Source: Anaerolineae bacterium (GTDB lineage Bacteria; Chloroflexota; Anaerolineae; SpSt-600). From it: a stretch of DNA of 22,146 nucleotides. The first letter of the stretch is position 1. Each line of letters opens with the position of its first letter. The stretch spans positions 1 through 22,146 of the forward strand of contig JAPWUT010000003.1 in NCBI GenBank assembly GCA_028275425.1. Reading direction: 5' to 3'. This document shows positions 22,051 to 22,146 of this stretch, in pieces. The translations under genes and the position numbers were made by a program. A model generated the notes under the pieces. That model did no database searches and had not been told where the DNA came from. It was given only the letters and a program-made list of their open reading frames with translations.

Positions 22051-22090
22051 TAACCCCCTGGCCCCTTTCCCCGCGAGGGAAGGGGGAAAA
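22051..22090. repeat. GC-rich hairpin, probable dispersed intergenic repeat
   Basis: CCCCTTTCCCC (22062-22072) and GGGAAGGGGG (22077-22086) form an imperfect stem. The whole stretch, from TAACCCCCTGG to GGGGGAAAA, resembles intergenic repeats of this composition in many bacterial genomes as I recall them. A short minus-strand frame over it (21904-22128) is repeat sequence and not a gene. No T-tract follows on either strand, so I do not call it a terminator. Nothing else is seen from 21959 to the window edge. Confidence 0.4.
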
Positions 22091-22146
22091 TTCCGGCGAA
22101 TGATTGGAGGAGAGGTTAACCCTGCCACAAGTGGGGCCCAAAACCC

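Noticed and set aside
22062..22086. Terminator of an upstream gene
   Set aside because: The stem is imperfect and neither strand has a T-run after it; kept only as a repeat.
21904..22128. Minus-strand frame of 74 aa upstream of atpD
   Set aside because: It crosses the GC-rich repeat and the atpD promoter region, and its composition matches translated intergenic repeat.
1..22146. CRISPR arrays, tRNA or rRNA genes, and riboswitches
   Set aside because: No regularly spaced repeats, cloverleaf, conserved rRNA stretch or long structured leader was seen; the CODH operon leader is only about 14 nt.

Overview
The window is a bacterial chromosome segment of moderately high GC. It is filled almost end to end by genes on the minus strand, so transcription runs from the high coordinates to the low ones. 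It encodes most of the Wood-Ljungdahl (reductive acetyl-CoA) pathway: a CODH/ACS pair (cooS/acsA-type and acsB), formate-THF ligase, FolD, FchA, and a methylene-THF reductase locus of the MetFV-HdrABC-MvhD type. F-type ATP synthase beta and epsilon genes and mreB sit upstream. An anaerobic, probably acetogenic or syntrophic bacterium is suggested. The AtpD (including an IFRFVMSGSE stretch) and MreB sequences look Chloroflexota-like to me, but this is recall without a search, and a Moorella-like Firmicute is not excluded. The pathway direction (acetate formation or oxidation) cannot be read from the window.

Layout in order of transcription. (1) 22146-21900: leader with no gene, a GC-rich repeat-like hairpin, a candidate promoter and a palindrome over the atpD ribosome binding site. 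(2) atpD, atpC and mreB, tightly packed, followed by an mvhD paralog. (3) A 230-nt non-coding stretch carrying an inverted-repeat element. (4) A tightly coupled series: hdrA (1475 aa, with a GltD/NfnB-like NAD(P)H module inserted and a second HdrA module appended), mvhD, metV, a fused MntA-HepT nucleotidyltransferase/HEPN gene, metF, an hdrC-hdrB fusion, fchA, folD and fhs. It ends at a strong hairpin. Four junctions are 4-nt ATGA overlaps or gaps of only 2 nt. (5) A consensus promoter (TTGACA-17-TATAAT) drives a small HMA-fold protein, CODH and acetyl-CoA synthase, ending at another strong hairpin. (6) A solo IS200/IS605-type tnpB with a promoter just upstream. (7) The first 44 codons of a CBS-domain gene, cut by the window edge.

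How the genes work together: Fhs activates formate to 10-formyl-THF. FchA (and perhaps FolD) makes methenyl-THF, FolD reduces it to methylene-THF, and MetF/MetV reduces that to methyl-THF. HdrA, HdrCB and MvhD probably couple the last step to NAD(P)H and ferredoxin by flavin-based electron transfer. CODH and AcsB then join CO, the methyl group and CoA into acetyl-CoA. Genes for the corrinoid protein (AcsCD), methyltransferase (AcsE), formate dehydrogenase and CooC are not in the window.

The most unusual points are: a fused type VII toxin-antitoxin-like MntA-HepT gene inside the methylene-THF reductase operon, with a well-placed internal start for HepT alone; the multi-module HdrA; a FolD lacking its cyclohydrolase lysine next to a dedicated FchA; and an HMA-fold protein without its CxxC beside CODH. 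No stretch without a gene exceeds 300 bases.
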